A stretch of 64,000 bases of DNA, from the NCBI RefSeq assembly GCF_032854445.1, contig NC_088295.1:27701385-27765384 (forward strand). The letters are read 5' to 3'. Below are positions 32,698 to 51,715 of this stretch, piece after piece. Source of the stretch: Liolophura sinensis. Lineage: Eukaryota; Mollusca; Polyplacophora; Chitonida; Chitonidae. Every line of letters starts with the position of its first letter. Positions within the stretch are counted from its first letter, which is position 1. The notes beneath the pieces were generated by a model. It was not told the DNA's origin, ran no database searches, and saw only the letters and a program-made list of their open reading frames with translations. A program made the position numbers and the translations under genes.

Positions 32698-35320
32698 TTA
32701 TGTGTCTCCGTTCTCCACCACACAATTTGATTTGTGCGTGCTACTGTCTATTAACCCTGAAAAACTCTTGTCGCTGCCATTACAGTCTGTGGTTACCTCC
32801 CCTTTCCTCCAGGAGACTGCACTGCTTACATCCTGTGACACAACAAGTAACAGTTCTGCATCTCTGTTTTGTAGCTGATCGCGCAAATAAGTCTTAAACT
32901 GGTCCTCATAACCTATGACCTCCGGCGAAGGAAGCTTAGAGTCAAAGTTATAGTACGTCTGGTGAATTTCACGAATGGCAATCCAGTGTTTCCTCTTGAT
33001 TGGTAACCTCAATACCCCGAGTTTGAATTCTGTTGGAATGTTGAGGATGAATCCTTTGATGTTTTTGAACACAAGACAGTCAATGTCTCTACAATGAACA
33101 AGGAAAATAAACATATAATATGATAAAAGTTCATAACCTGGAAATACTGAGAGAGTTCTTTCTAAACCTTTATCTATGATTCATTTATTTTTTTGATAGG
33201 TGTTTTGTGGTGTGCTTGAAAATATTTCACTGATACAACGGCGGCCAGCATTATGGTGGGAGGAATCCAGACAGAGCTTCCCACATAGGATAGAAGGGGA
33301 AGTCACCATGAGTTTGACAAACTCACAGTGACCACATAGGCACGAGGTTCCTGGGGTATTGTGCTGCACTGGCGTATTTACCTTTACCTAAAATACCCTT
33401 GTCTATCAACATATGGTGTGTGTATATATATATATGCTAAGCTACCGATATAAAATGTTTGTCAGCATCTTGCCAAAGGGTGATGGGTTACTCTGGACAT
33501 GCTAGTTTTCTCCACCACATCATTAATTAGTGACTGCTCCATATAAAATTCTGTAAGATGTCATTTCATGGTTTGAGCGTTCATTAGGATTTTGTTTCTT
33601 AATTGAGTCCCTTTGTAACAGGCCATAATCATCCCAGTACCGAAAATTGAAGTATTGGATCAGTGAATAACAAAGACTTAAGCATGACCAGACTCATACT
33701 AAAACATGGCAGGTGGGAAACCAGACTGAAACCAATGCTAGAACAAAGACAGAATGAGCATGAGCCCATGAAATTTTACACGTTCCACAGAAAAGACTTA
33801 CTTTCTTTTGTCAAACCAGACAGTTTCACAGTCTTTGGTTTGCAATGCTGCCATGATGACATTGACGTCATAGTTCCCCAAGCCAAACATGCTGCGGTGG
33901 GGATTGATGAAATGGTCTGATGACAACCTGGACAGGAGAAAAAAATACAAACATAAAATTAAAATTTTACCAATAAATCGATAAGACAAAATGAAATGAA
34001 GCTCATGCTGGTTTCCTCTCTGTACATATTTTTAAAATGATTTTAAAGTGAACATAAAGTCTGCCACTATATATAAATAAAGAAAGAATATAGGACACAG
34101 TTATCAAAGAAAAATATGTACAAAATTCTATTACGTTTTGAAAGCCGAGAAGATGAAGTTCAGTATTGGAGATATGGCACTGATGAACAATTCACTCAGA
34201 GTAGCTAAGTTGAAGAAGCCCTTATACAGTATAGCCAATCACTAGCACTGAAAGCATCACATGATCATAGTAGTCATGTAAAAAAAAAAAAAAAACATTG
34301 GCTCTTGATTGTCAGTGTGGTTTCTTACATTGGATAGACAGATTTCGATGAAATAAACTGGATTTTGCAGTTATTTCAAGTGTTAAACTGGTACATTTTG
34401 GAACACACATTTATGAGCAGAGAACTGAGAACAGCTGCTCATGTCAATGTGTACATGATGGGTAGGAGACTGCAGTAACTTGTCAAGGTGAGCTAGCAAG
34501 AAAACTGCTTCTGGAGAATCTTTGCTTAAAGAAAAATATTGTAACTTTGCATCGTTTTTCCTTAGCAAATTCAGACTAATTATGAAAATATCTTCCCAAA
34601 ATCTGAATGAAAAAGTTTGCTATAAATCAGAAGGCCCTGCCATGTTCGGTAAATTCCCTGATGTAGCTACAGCCAGTTAGGCCTAATGCTGACACCCATG
34701 CAGGATGAGGACGAGCAGGACTGCTAAAACACAATGCTTGTGTCCACAAACCTTTAAACATGGAATAGAGCTGTTACTCTTTGGTTGGGTACCAGGTGTT
34801 TTTGTTTGTATTTTCTTACTGTCACACTGTTTAATACCGATGGTACGAGAGAGCTCCTAGGTTGTGTGACATCACTCTAGATAGCTATAACATAGCAAGA
34901 TGGCGTAACCAAATAAGTGAGTTAAATATTTTCAGAACACTTCTGGAATACTACTTTATTAATTAATTCAGATTTAGTGGCTGACTTCATGTTCACTTTA
35001 AGTGTGTTTTACTACTGATTAACCAGAATGAAATACCTCAGTAACATTCAAAATGGTTTTTAGCAATGCGCAGAGACTGTGATACCCTAACATTAACAAC
35101 ATTAATGTTATGTTTGCAGGGTATATTATCTGGTAAATAAATACCTAGTGCAGATGTCATCCAATCCTTTCTTGGAGAAAGCCTTGTTATCCTGAAACAG
35201 GTTATTGAGTGCATGAAGGGCGCATAACTCTTTCACCTGCTTCTCATGATAAAGCTGCTCAGCCTTGTTACTTTCCATTCTTCTACCACCTGGACGGGAC
35301 GTTTCCCGCATCCAGTGCAT
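32698..35320 (-). CDS. JOSD1: Josephin-domain deubiquitinase, three coding exons
   Basis: This is a cysteine protease of the Josephin family that cleaves ubiquitin from substrates. Exons in transcript order are 35320-35145 (coding part), 33927-33802 and 33088-32698, with consensus splice sites and matching phases. [17 protein letters not shown] carries the catalytic Cys, [10 protein letters not shown] the His, and YYNFDSKL the Asp/Asn position. [17 protein letters not shown] is nearly identical to human JOSD1. Two in-frame starts are possible: ATG at 35320 (230 aa; Cys33, His135, Asp149) or at 35278 (216 aa; Cys19, His121, Asp135). The longer form gives an N-terminus closer in length to human JOSD1. 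An acceptor at 35501-35503 suggests this exon starts at 35500 with a 5' UTR. The C-terminal tail after VSWRKGE is longer than in the human protein. Confidence 0.93.
33184..33380 (-). mobile_element. SINE family A, degenerate copy
   Basis: On the plus strand this has TTTGATAGGTGTTTTG, GGCGGCCAGCATTATGGTGG, AACTCACAGTGACC and a worn head TGCTGCACTGGCG, in family A order. It lies in the JOSD1 intron between the second and third coding exons. Confidence 0.75.
34043..35001. mobile_element. TIR element copy 2 (959 bp), inverted relative to copy 1
   Basis: The ends read TTAAAGTGAACATAAAGTC and the complement of TTAAAGTGAACATGAAGTC, an 18 of 19 match. The interior matches the reverse complement of 23200-24192, for example GAGGACGAGCAGGACTGCTA. 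No transposase is seen. It fills most of the JOSD1 intron between the first and second coding exons. Confidence 0.8.
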
Positions 35321-35799
35321 TGGGATACGTCGAAGCTTCAACCACAATCTTGTCTCACGCTTTTGTTTAACATTTAAACAAAATGTTTCCAGAAGTGTTT
35401 CCACAACAATGCTCACTTATCCATCAAGCAGTGTGTTAATACAATGTTCATGGGCAAGCAAATCCTACTGTATGTCCTCTACTCACGCAGATCTCAACAT
35501 CTGAAAAGCAATATGTTAAATCTGTCAGAGCATATGTATCAACAGATAAAGTTCTACCAGGAAGATTTAAAAGATTCTGATTGGTGTTTTTTATCCAAAT
35601 ATACTTATGTAAACTCTTTCCAAACAATGAGTATGCATCACTTTTTTGAATAAATTTTATGTTTTCATATTTTCTTAACGTATGGGAAGTACTACTGGCA
35701 TAATGCAAAATGTCTAAATGTCATCTTTTCTTTAAATTTCTTTAAAGAAATTGATTAGCAATTTGTAATATATTCCAATAAGGTTTTCACTTGGTATTT

Positions 35800-36062
35800 T
35801 TTCTTTATTTATTTATTTTTTGATTGGTGTTTTACGCCATACTCAAGAATGTTTCACTTATATGATGGCGTCCAGTATTATGATGGAAGGAAATAGGGCT
35901 CTCTGCCCATGGGAAAGACCATCAGTTCTGCAGATTGCTACAAGACCTTCCCATGTCAGAGGAAGCCAGAATGTGCTGGATGAACTCACAGCGACCACAT
36001 TGGTGAGAGGCTCCCGGGTCACTGCGCCACACTGGCACACTAACCACCACAGCTACAGGGGC
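35800..36062 (-). mobile_element. SINE family A, near full-length copy
   Basis: This is one of the best preserved copies. On the plus strand it reads TTATTTTTTGATTGGTGTTT, then TACGCCATACTCAAGAATG, GAACTCACAGCGACCACATT and GGCTCCCGGGTCACTGCGCC, ending GCTACAGGGGCCCCC. The tRNA-like head is at the plus-strand right end. It lies upstream of the JOSD1 coding start, likely in a 5' UTR intron. Confidence 0.85.
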
Positions 36063-36360
36063 CCCCTTTCTTTCTTACATAGGCATGTCTTTAAATATAA
36101 TTCAGTGGGTATTGTAATGACGACTGGAAGAATTGTTTTCATGCTATTCCTAAGACACCATTGCATTTTTTCCCTTTCAGTTCAGTTCAAATACAGACCT
36201 AAAAATAAGAAAAATCTGGACATATATTTCTGGACGGCCTGAAATGAGGTTCTTTTAAACCTGTTTTCTTGATGGATGCACAGGCAGTGGTTTCTGGGTT
36301 ACCATAACATAGAACCACTTTTATGTAGCCATGAAGCCTGTCATTCCCAAAGGAGCTCTT

Positions 36361-36454
36361 ATCTACCTGTAATCCAATCTGGATTCTCAACACATATTAC
36401 GCCATGTATAAGTAGGCCTATGCACTGAGAGACCAGATTGGATTACAGGTAGAT
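36361..36454. repeat. 94-bp foldback with perfect 22-bp inverted ends
   Basis: The arms at 36361-36382 and 36433-36454 are exact reverse complements (ATCTACCTGTAATCCAATCT at the left end), with a 50-bp spacer. This could be a very small MITE or a regulatory hairpin. Confidence 0.85.
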
Positions 36455-37119
36455 GAGGGCTACTGTGTTCATTATGGTCTTTAGATAATTTTGGCAGGTT
36501 CAGAGAACTGCATATGCAAAACCAAAACTTTCCTACTGTCACAAAAAAATTGAAAAATAATACTTTTCCGTCTTTGTCATAACAACAGCCACAGCGCAAA
36601 TTCGGAAATATATACTGTGGCTTTCCACCGGATCAGTTTCAGCTAGAGTACCTCTGCCCATTACTGTGAACACAGAACTAGTGCTCGTCAACAACTGGTG
36701 GAAGAATTGAATTAACTTTTTGTCATACATAGTTCTTATACACATGGATAAAGTTACTATTATCTATTTTGTCTCCTAATTAGCATCGTACTAGCTCAAA
36801 TTGGGAAAGATAAAAATTTCAAGTTTCTTTCAAGTCTGGGGCACCACCTTCATTTTGCACATCTTAATACGGGCTAAATATGAGAAACAAACAACTTACT
36901 CGTACAACAGGGTATGTTTAGTCAGATCTGACGCAAAAAAAAATTACAATGTCACACATTAACACCAAAACATACAAACGTAATCTTACAAAAGTAGCAC
37001 ATTGTCAAAGACGTCATTTTTCTTCCGCCTGGAAATAAGCGAAGCCATCAACATAGAGAATGTCACCAGCTATTTCTGGCGTACAAAGTATCCTAGATGA
37101 TCTATTTTATTGCTGCAGT

Positions 37120-37293
37120 GTGCTCATATACTGCAGCGTCATCAGTTCACGGGCATGTGCTAGTGTCCGGTCTTGCGCGTCACGCTCATGATGACATGGT
37201 GGTGAAACGTTTAATAAAGCTACAGTCTTGTTGATTATATTGCCCAAGAGGCAGATTTCAGTCGTCTGATCGCCTTGCACACGGCTTGCATCA
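37120..37293. promoter_or_regulatory. Candidate JOSD1/GTPBP1 promoter and GTPBP1 leader exon
   Basis: This is a local CpG-denser patch (GTCCGGTCTTGCGCGTCACG) in the gap between the divergent genes. On the plus strand CTTGCATCAG followed by GTAAAG at 37294 looks like a donor. It could splice to the acceptor TTTTTTTCCAG ending at 41501, upstream of the GTPBP1 ATG. On the minus strand a donor-like GTAAGT lies near 36895-36900. All of this is inferred from pattern. Confidence 0.35.
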
Positions 37294-37620
37294 GGTAAAG
37301 TATATAATTTTGAACCTATGTTGTCATTTGGAATTGAGATGCATGGTATATTTCAGAGAAATCGGACGTATATGCGGGAGCAGGTGTGAAACTGCAATGT
37401 TATTCAATACTCTGGAGTGTGGCATTGTGGTAACTTAGCATATGTAAGTTGTTGCCAGGCATGATAAGTTCACAACATAGAAATTAGCGGCTAAATTGTC
37501 TCATAGGCAAGCAACTATTCACATTGCCTTCCTCCTGGGTTGGATTGTCGTTCAATAATTTACTTATTCTACATAGATGTTCTTTGTTTCAACAGATTTA
37601 AAATGGCTATGTGTAAGTAA

Positions 37621-37678
<58 letters not shown>

Positions 37679-40600
37679 GTATATGGGTGCTTCAAGCGAT
37701 CTGGTGAATGTCAGAATCAAAATAATTAAAATAGGAGGAAGGCAGAAAAACAGAAACTTGTTGAGTTACACCTGGCATCACCAGATTTTAGATGGATTGA
37801 CCTTTCCTTGTTCAAAATTATACACAAAATCAGCGCATTACTATAGTTGCTAGATTGAATACACATCTGTCTGTCAATAGCACCATTGGCACCTAATGTA
37901 AAATCACATGTTTTAGCTGCGGTAGTTTGTGAGAGACCCCACTGTGTCTTGGCTAAATCTTTGTGAACACCCAAGACCCCTGAGATGCTGATTGGTCTAA
38001 GGTTTGTCAGACGTAATGATACACAAAACTTTTTTTCTGTTTAGATGAAGCTTCTGTCTATATAAACTCAGCCTGCCTCTCTGTTATTAATCAACTATCT
38101 TTTCTTGTCAATCAGAGGTTCACTTACATCATTCTTAGCACAGACAACCAGCGACTGGATATTAAAGATTTTCCTTGGTAGGTAATTGCTATTTTTGTTT
38201 GGGACCAGGCCAAAATGCCCTCTAGATAAATACCCTCTACCTAAATGTCAGGGATCCAGTGTGTGTGCAGTTAATGGTCTACAAAACTGACCGTGGGCAT
38301 GTTACTTCTCTTTGTGTGCAGGCAACACCAGTGTTAAGTCAACATTGATTTATGATCTGGAAGCCTTGTCTGTGTGTTTAGTTTTTGGTGAATATTGAAC
38401 AGTAAACCAGGTGGTGTCATCCAATACCTTTTTCAGGCATTTATTTGATCAGGACATCGACTTATTGATTGAAAAGGATGTACTTTAGAAGTAGTATACC
38501 TCAGTGTTAAATTTGCAAGTTTAAAAATGGTTGTTACAGATAGTGCAGAGTTTAAGCTAAAAATGCACTCCAGGGTGCTTTGAATAATTGTTGCAAGCTG
38601 GGGTAGTTTACAGAAATTAGGTAGATGGGAGCCATGTACTGGAAGGAGTGCAGCAAGAGGAAAAGGGTATGCTTTTACCCCCCCCCGTTGTCCTGCATCT
38701 GCTTTATACTGTTAAAGGAAAAGAAAACATAAAAATTATGCCAAAATCAGATGAAAGAGCCTCAAAACTTACTTGCAAATATGATCATTAATATTTTGGG
38801 GGGATTTTTTTTTTTTTCAAAAGAAAAGAGTATTTGAAAATATTTTTGCTTTGTGGGTATTTGGGACCAACTTTTGTATTTATCATTGTTGCATAATAAT
38901 GTTCTAAATGAGGATGTGATGCTTGTCTAATAAATTTATTTGGATGTATATTTGTTATTTATATGGAAACATATGCATTTAACCTAAGTTATGATAATAT
39001 TTATGAACATATTGAAAATATAAATATGATCCAATTTGAGGTTTAATTATTAAACAAAGACTATAAATAATAAAAAAGGTGGTCCCAAATACCCACCATA
39101 CAAAAATTATTTTCATGTTTCTTTTTCTCCTTAAGGAAAAATCGGAAAAAATACTGAAGACCACATTTAGAAATAACTTTTCACACTCTTTACTCTGAAC
39201 TTTATGTCATTTTTATGTTTTCTCCACCTTTAACTATAGTGTGTGTTGGCCATTTATGTTTGTTGAGTATGGACACGATTTTTAATCTCTTCATACTGAT
39301 AAATATAACTGACTTGACCTGCCAGATTACTTCAAATTTGGTGCCATAAGTTATATATTTGAGATCATTGCATGTTGTGTACAGAAATGTGTAATTCTCT
39401 ATTTGGTAACATACCATTAAGAAAGACTGAGGCCTGCCATGTAGATGACCTCTGCCTTAACACTAAGGGGAAATGATTCAGTGATTGACATTCGTACAGA
39501 TATGACTGTGTCTGTACTCTTATTTTTGAAAGTCCTTTTTTCACATTGTGCAAAGTATAACATGATATGATAACATTACTTTAGTGGCAAAATATTTACT
39601 TGTCTTTTTGACATTGATGTAAAGTTTAAATAAATTAATGGTGTTAAACATACTGTAGCGGTCTTTAAGGAAGCAGGAAGCATTTAACGTAGGGAAGTTT
39701 CATATATTCATGTTTTAATGAATTTTCACGGAACTTTTGTTAAGATCGTTATCTGAGGCCATACTAGTTAATTTATGAAGTAAATATTTGCCAGTATAGA
39801 GTTTATTTATTCTCGTAGAAAGTTTTTAAACTTATGTTTATCTGTTTCATAGAAGAGTGATGTTGTTGTTGTATCCGCGTTCCTACATATTTGGAATAAT
39901 TATAAGTATTTTTCAGCATGTAGTGATAACAATGTAGAAATTATGAAATCTTATGTTATTGTCTTATCTGAAAAACCTTTACCTTCTATTTTCTTTCTTG
40001 TTCCATGCATAAAATGACATTTATTGTCCTCGGCTTAACCTCAAAATCAGAAGTTTGTGTTGTCGCCATTCTTGTACATTTATGGTAATTAGGGAACTTA
40101 TGGGCTTTTAGAAATTGGACCAGGATTTTCCCACTGCAGTTTAAAGAGGAATTTATCATTCAATACCCGTGTGTGGGAATTGGTTATACTTTTTGAGTAA
40201 TATGGATAAAAATATGGACATTGGCATTTAGATTTTGGCTTCAAAGCAAAGCCATTATTTTGGAGTTCTTGGTTGTGATCATGATGACGTCATCATGTCA
40301 TCTGTGTTTACAAACTGTCAAAAATTGCTCTTGTGAAAAATCAGAGTCTCCTGATTTGGTTCATTGCTCCAACCACACCATGTGGAAATTTATAAATAGG
40401 CTGATTTTTCAGCATCTGCAGATGGCTTTGGAATCTGCCGAGAGTTGACATCAAATTGCTGGTAAGCATTCTCAGCAAGTAGATATTTTATTAAGAGTGG
40501 GAAAATCCTTGTACGGTGAATTGGGAAACAGTCCCAGTGTCTGGAATAGTGATTTGTGATCCAGTTTAAGAACTCAGACAGTTGACACTTGGTGGGAACC

Positions 40601-41501
40601 AGTCCCAGGAAGCCGGGAATACATTGTAAACAATCTGGGAATCTTTCCCAGTCCCAAAATTCTGAGACTCTCCAGTCTCACGAAAACCTGAGAATCCAGC
40701 TCCAGTCTCGAGCGAGTGGAACTTATCTGAGATATCAAAAGTGGACCACAGAGACTATATACCAGAATAAATCACCTGAACTTTGGTACTATAATCCGAG
40801 ACAAGAGTCTCACAAGAGTTTTCCCAGGTCCAAAATTCTGGGACTCTACAGTCTCACGCAAACCTGAGAATCCAGCTCCAGCCTCGTGCAAGTGGAACTT
40901 ATCTGAGATATCAAAAGGGGACCACAGAGACTATATACCAGAATATATCAACTGAACTTTGGTACTATAATATGAGGCAAGAGTCCCATGAGACTTTCCA
41001 AGTATTGTGTTTAATTGGGTCTCTGTCCCATATGACTCTCAACTGTTTGGTACTTGTGTCAACTGCTGGTTCCTTCCTTGTCATAATAAATATTCATTAT
41101 CTAATTCACTGACAATCTGTTGTTGGGGAACTTTCATTTTGTATAAGAATCTCAAATCTAAGGTACAAGTCATACTGGATAACAACCCGAGTTCAGGAAA
41201 TGTTGTGAAATCGGATACAAACAGTTGCGCCATCTGTGAGTTCAGGGGAGAAAATCCTGATTGGTTTATTTATTTATTAAGCTTCGCTCGGCACATTAAA
41301 TATCCAACAGGATTTAAGTCATTGCATGGTGTCGCACTTCATAGGTACCTGCATACTTAGAGGAGAAGACATCATAAGAAACGAAAGCACTTAAGACAAA
41401 TACAATAATTGAACCTCTAGAATACTAGTATATCAGATAGATAAATTAAACCTGTGAGTAAGAATTTCCCTTTGATTGGTTCAGCCTTGGTTTTTTTCCA
41501 G
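37294..41501. other. Spacer or 5' intron upstream of GTPBP1
   Basis: This holds a TA microsatellite (about 37625-37676), T-runs and a 176-bp tandem duplication (40645-40997). Several short open frames are present, none recognisable. If the leader exon at 37293 is real, this is GTPBP1 intron 1. Confidence 0.4.
40645..40997. repeat. 176-bp imperfect tandem duplication
   Basis: Units start at 40645 (TTCCCAGTCCCAAAATTCTG) and 40821 (TTCCCAGGTCCAAAATTCTG). They share GAACTTATCTGAGATATCAA and GGACCACAGAGACTATATAC, with scattered substitutions. A related shorter motif (GGGAAACAGTCCCAG) sits upstream near 40525. Confidence 0.85.
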
Positions 41502-41733
41502 GTGATGTGCAGATGAAATAAAGCCCAAAAATGTAACTTGATGATCTGTGGAGAGATCAGTGGCAATGTGTCACAAAGGAGCCAGATTAGTTATACTACA
41601 CTAACCTGTTGGAGGAAGATAGCACCAGTTGTTCATTTGTTAAGGAGATAACAGAATCTTGTATAGTCACCCTGTGGCTGAAGTCTAGTGAAAACAGGAC
41701 TAAACTTTGATTGGTCGCACGTGAGCTGTCACC

Positions 41734-48455
<6,722 letters not shown>

Positions 48456-49700
48456 GCACCAAGCGTTATAGTACCACAGCTTCTCATTTCATAAGTACAC
48501 TGTGACAGTTTCTTTCAGATTTGTGGAAAATCCATGTGAGACCTTTATTGAAGTTAACATAACCGTAACAAAGATGACTCTATACCAATGTACACATTTT
48601 TGTACAAATTTACTGAATTTCTAGTAATGGTTATATTATTCTTCAATAATTTGCCATTTGCCACCTTGCCTGAAAGTGAAGATGATTCTTCTGTGAAAGC
48701 TTGGTGAAATAGCTGTAATGATGGGACCATCAGTCTCCTCCATCAGCAGCTGTTTTACATTATTTGCAGGATTTTTTTTTTGTAGTATGTACACTGAGTG
48801 TGCAAAACCTGTTTGATGTGTTCAGTTCGCACATTTTTACCAATTGTCATAAATGATTTATGCTGTACACGTACGTGTGTTGGCAACTCCTCAAGGGAGA
48901 TAACTTTGTGCAGTGCCTGCATGGTGGTTGAACTTGTATTATGTTTCGGCAAATCAAGAAGAGGACAACTATAATGATATGTCCACAGCTCACGAAAAGG
49001 ATAATTTGAAAAAGGAGTTGTTTTTGACATAAGATATGATTGTAAGTAAAGTTGAATGACATCAGCTGTTACAGTTCGGTAACTTTAATAACTGAATTAT
49101 TTTGTGAACATGTTTTGAGGATTATAGAAGCACTGGTACATGTGAGATATATGAGTGTGACAGACATAAGAGCATATTTATTATGTGTGTCAACAAGTTG
49201 CCAAAATAGTCTGACTTTTATTGTTTTTATATTTATGATCAATTATGTATTGGACAATTTTGCTCTGAGCTTTAAAAGCATTATTCACAAACAATATTCA
49301 TGTTCAAGGGTTATATTCATAACATTCTACATGCAACTTGGATCTTTGCTCTTTGGTACCGTGCTGTACCCAATGTGACGGAAATCATACAAAACCGAAA
49401 CAGTTTTATGTCATTAACAACAATGTTCGTGAAGAGGTAAAAGAATCAAGATATGTAATATCAAATGAATGTCTGCCATGACTCTCCAGTTGGATTAAGA
49501 ACACAATTAGACCTGTGCAGATTGCAATGTGACAGAAAATCAAGCCGAGCTCCACGTTTGCTGTGTGAAAATGTTTGGTTGCACCGTATGATGGTTGTGC
49601 GGGTAACTCTGTTCAGAGGTAATGTAACTTCTGAGGCTGGCTAGTGGACTTATTTTATTCTCATTCTTAAGTTCATGACAAAAAAAATAAATCATGAAAT
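48456..49700 (+). other. GTPBP1 3' UTR (inferred) and downstream
   Basis: This AT-rich sequence follows the TGA at 48453-48455. An AATAAA lies at 49686-49691. The extent of the 3' UTR is uncertain. It contains AAGGGAGATAACTTT at 48893, a motif repeated elsewhere in the window. The open frame 49052-49378 has no recognisable similarity. Confidence 0.35.
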
Positions 49701-51040
49701 GAGGTTTCCCTTCTCCCCAGATAAAGATATCTTCATTTAGTCTTGTCATTGACTCTTATTATGTGGCATAAATTGGTGGTTGCTGGCATTGTATGATGGG
49801 TCAAAATTCAGTCAACTAATCTTGGTGTCCGGCTGGATTGACTTGGCACTGGGAAATTAGTATTTTGCGACCATTTCAGTGGTTAAGTACCAATAGTAAG
49901 GTCCAATGGTTTCTTCCATTCAAAATCTAAGTTCACTGCTTTCATAGGGGTCTTAGTGACGATAACGTAAGACCACTTGTGTTCCGCCAATATGGCATAC
50001 CACTCTGTACATTACACGTGGGGAAGTACGTCAGTGACTTGCCAAAAGTTTCTCTTACCATGAAACTGACCATGGTATTACAAGATAAGAGAATCATCAG
50101 AAGATCTATGGTGAATCTTCCTGACGCGGCACTAATAAATCTAGCTCTTTTCTGTGTGTTGGAACTGCGTTGACAAGGTCTCATTTCATCTAAGTCTTAA
50201 TTCTGTCATCGAACTGTTATAACTGGAAAAAACACGGATTTGGGGAAAAAAGGGCGCGGACAAAACGCTGTACTTTAAGAGGCGTTACGTTGACCAGGTC
50301 TCTGCAAATCCAAATTCCATCTTCAAATAACCATAAACTTTTCATCTGGAATGTAACCAGAAAATCTCTGCGTCGACTGTATTTAGTTCCCAAAACATCT
50401 GGGCTGTCCAGATAATATCTTGACAAAGGTGACAACTTTCAGTACTTTTTATTCTACAGCTTGGCATGCATCTATGTATTGTCCTCACTTTCCCACAAAG
50501 TTTCACGAAACCCGATATAAACGAGGTGAGGCATTCAAAGAAAGGATTGCATATGTTGACACAGACGGACATGCTGGTCACTATATTACAATTTCTCCGT
50601 ATTGTATACCGGGGTGAGGAGGAGGAGGGGGCGGATTGTTCAGTATGACGCTGATCAATAATTAATCGGTTACAAAAACTGATCGGAGATCGTGCTTTGT
50701 AATGGGTTAGTTATTTAACCGTCGGAATAACAGTCCGTAGAGAATAACATGCTCTACGTGCTAATGTTCACAGCGTTTCTGACAAGTCTTACACACAACT
50801 GGTAACTTGTGCTTGTTCCCGTGAGAACACAGTCTGGTGTTGATCACTTATCAGCCAGCGCTTGGCAGATTTGTTGGGTTGTTAGACACTCATGTAGAGG
50901 TATATGAGCATTCTATTAGACTACCCTCAGATTATCCATTAGAGAAGAAATATTAGATTGACGTTACACACCAATCTGTCAGTTATTTGATGTCAGTCAA
51001 GCGGTAGGAAACATCGACGAGAAGAAATGAGGCGCTTGAT

Positions 51041-51215
51041 TTATTTATTTTTTTTATTTATTCATTTATTTGAATGGTGTTTTACGCCGTACTCAAGAAC
51101 ATTTCACTTATGGACCACGGCCAGCATTGAAGTGGGAGGAAACCGGGCAGAGCCCACGAAACCCACGTCCATCCGCAAGTCAGCATGAGCTGGACTTGAA
51201 CTCACAGCGACCAGA
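51041..51215 (-). mobile_element. SINE family A, head-truncated copy
   Basis: On the plus strand this has TTTATTTGAATGGTGTTTTA, CGCCGTACTCAAGAAC, GTGGGAGGAAACCGGGCAGA and AACTCACAGCGACCAG, then it stops. The tRNA-like head is missing. Confidence 0.8.
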
Positions 51216-51530
51216 AGGGGCTTTATAATAATATGTTACACTTGAGATATGAATGGCACCAATCATCATTACACCAAAGCAAGTGTACTGTTTTGAAAAT
51301 AAAAGTGTAAAAGAAGTGAAAGTTCCGTGCAACATACCACACTAGATAGCAAGCGGTTGGCTTATAGTCACTAATTGCTGAGATAATCGCTTATGTTGAC
51401 GTTTAGGATAGTGTTGACACAGTCGTTCAGAACCGCGTGGGTGTTTTGCAATCAGCACATTGCACGTGAATCTGGTTGTGATGCATGCCGAAATTTAAAA
51501 ATTTTGTTTGAAGGCTGACAGCTTTTTTTT

Positions 51531-51715
51531 CTTTATTTATTGGATTGGTGTTTTACATCGTACTCAAGGATGTTTCGCTTGTACGACGGCAGCCAACATT
51601 ATGGTGGAAGGAAACTGGGTAGCCTGGGAGAAACCCACGATCATCCGCAGGTAGCTGGAAGACCTTCCCACGTACGGCAGGAGAGGAAGCTGGACTTGAA
51701 CTCAGAGCCATCGGA
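51531..51715 (-). mobile_element. SINE family A, copy
   Basis: On the plus strand TTTATTTATTGGATTGGTGT, GTACGACGGCAGCCAACATT and GGAAGCTGGACTTGAACTC appear in family order. The open frame 51540-51725 is only repeat sequence. Confidence 0.8.

Noticed and set aside
41007-41360. 117-aa plus-strand open frame upstream of GTPBP1
   Set aside because: There is no recognisable domain; it overlaps AT-rich spacer next to the 176-bp duplication.
49052-49378. 108-aa open frame after GTPBP1
   Set aside because: The composition is hydrophobic and AT-driven, it lies in the probable 3' UTR, and no family is recognisable.
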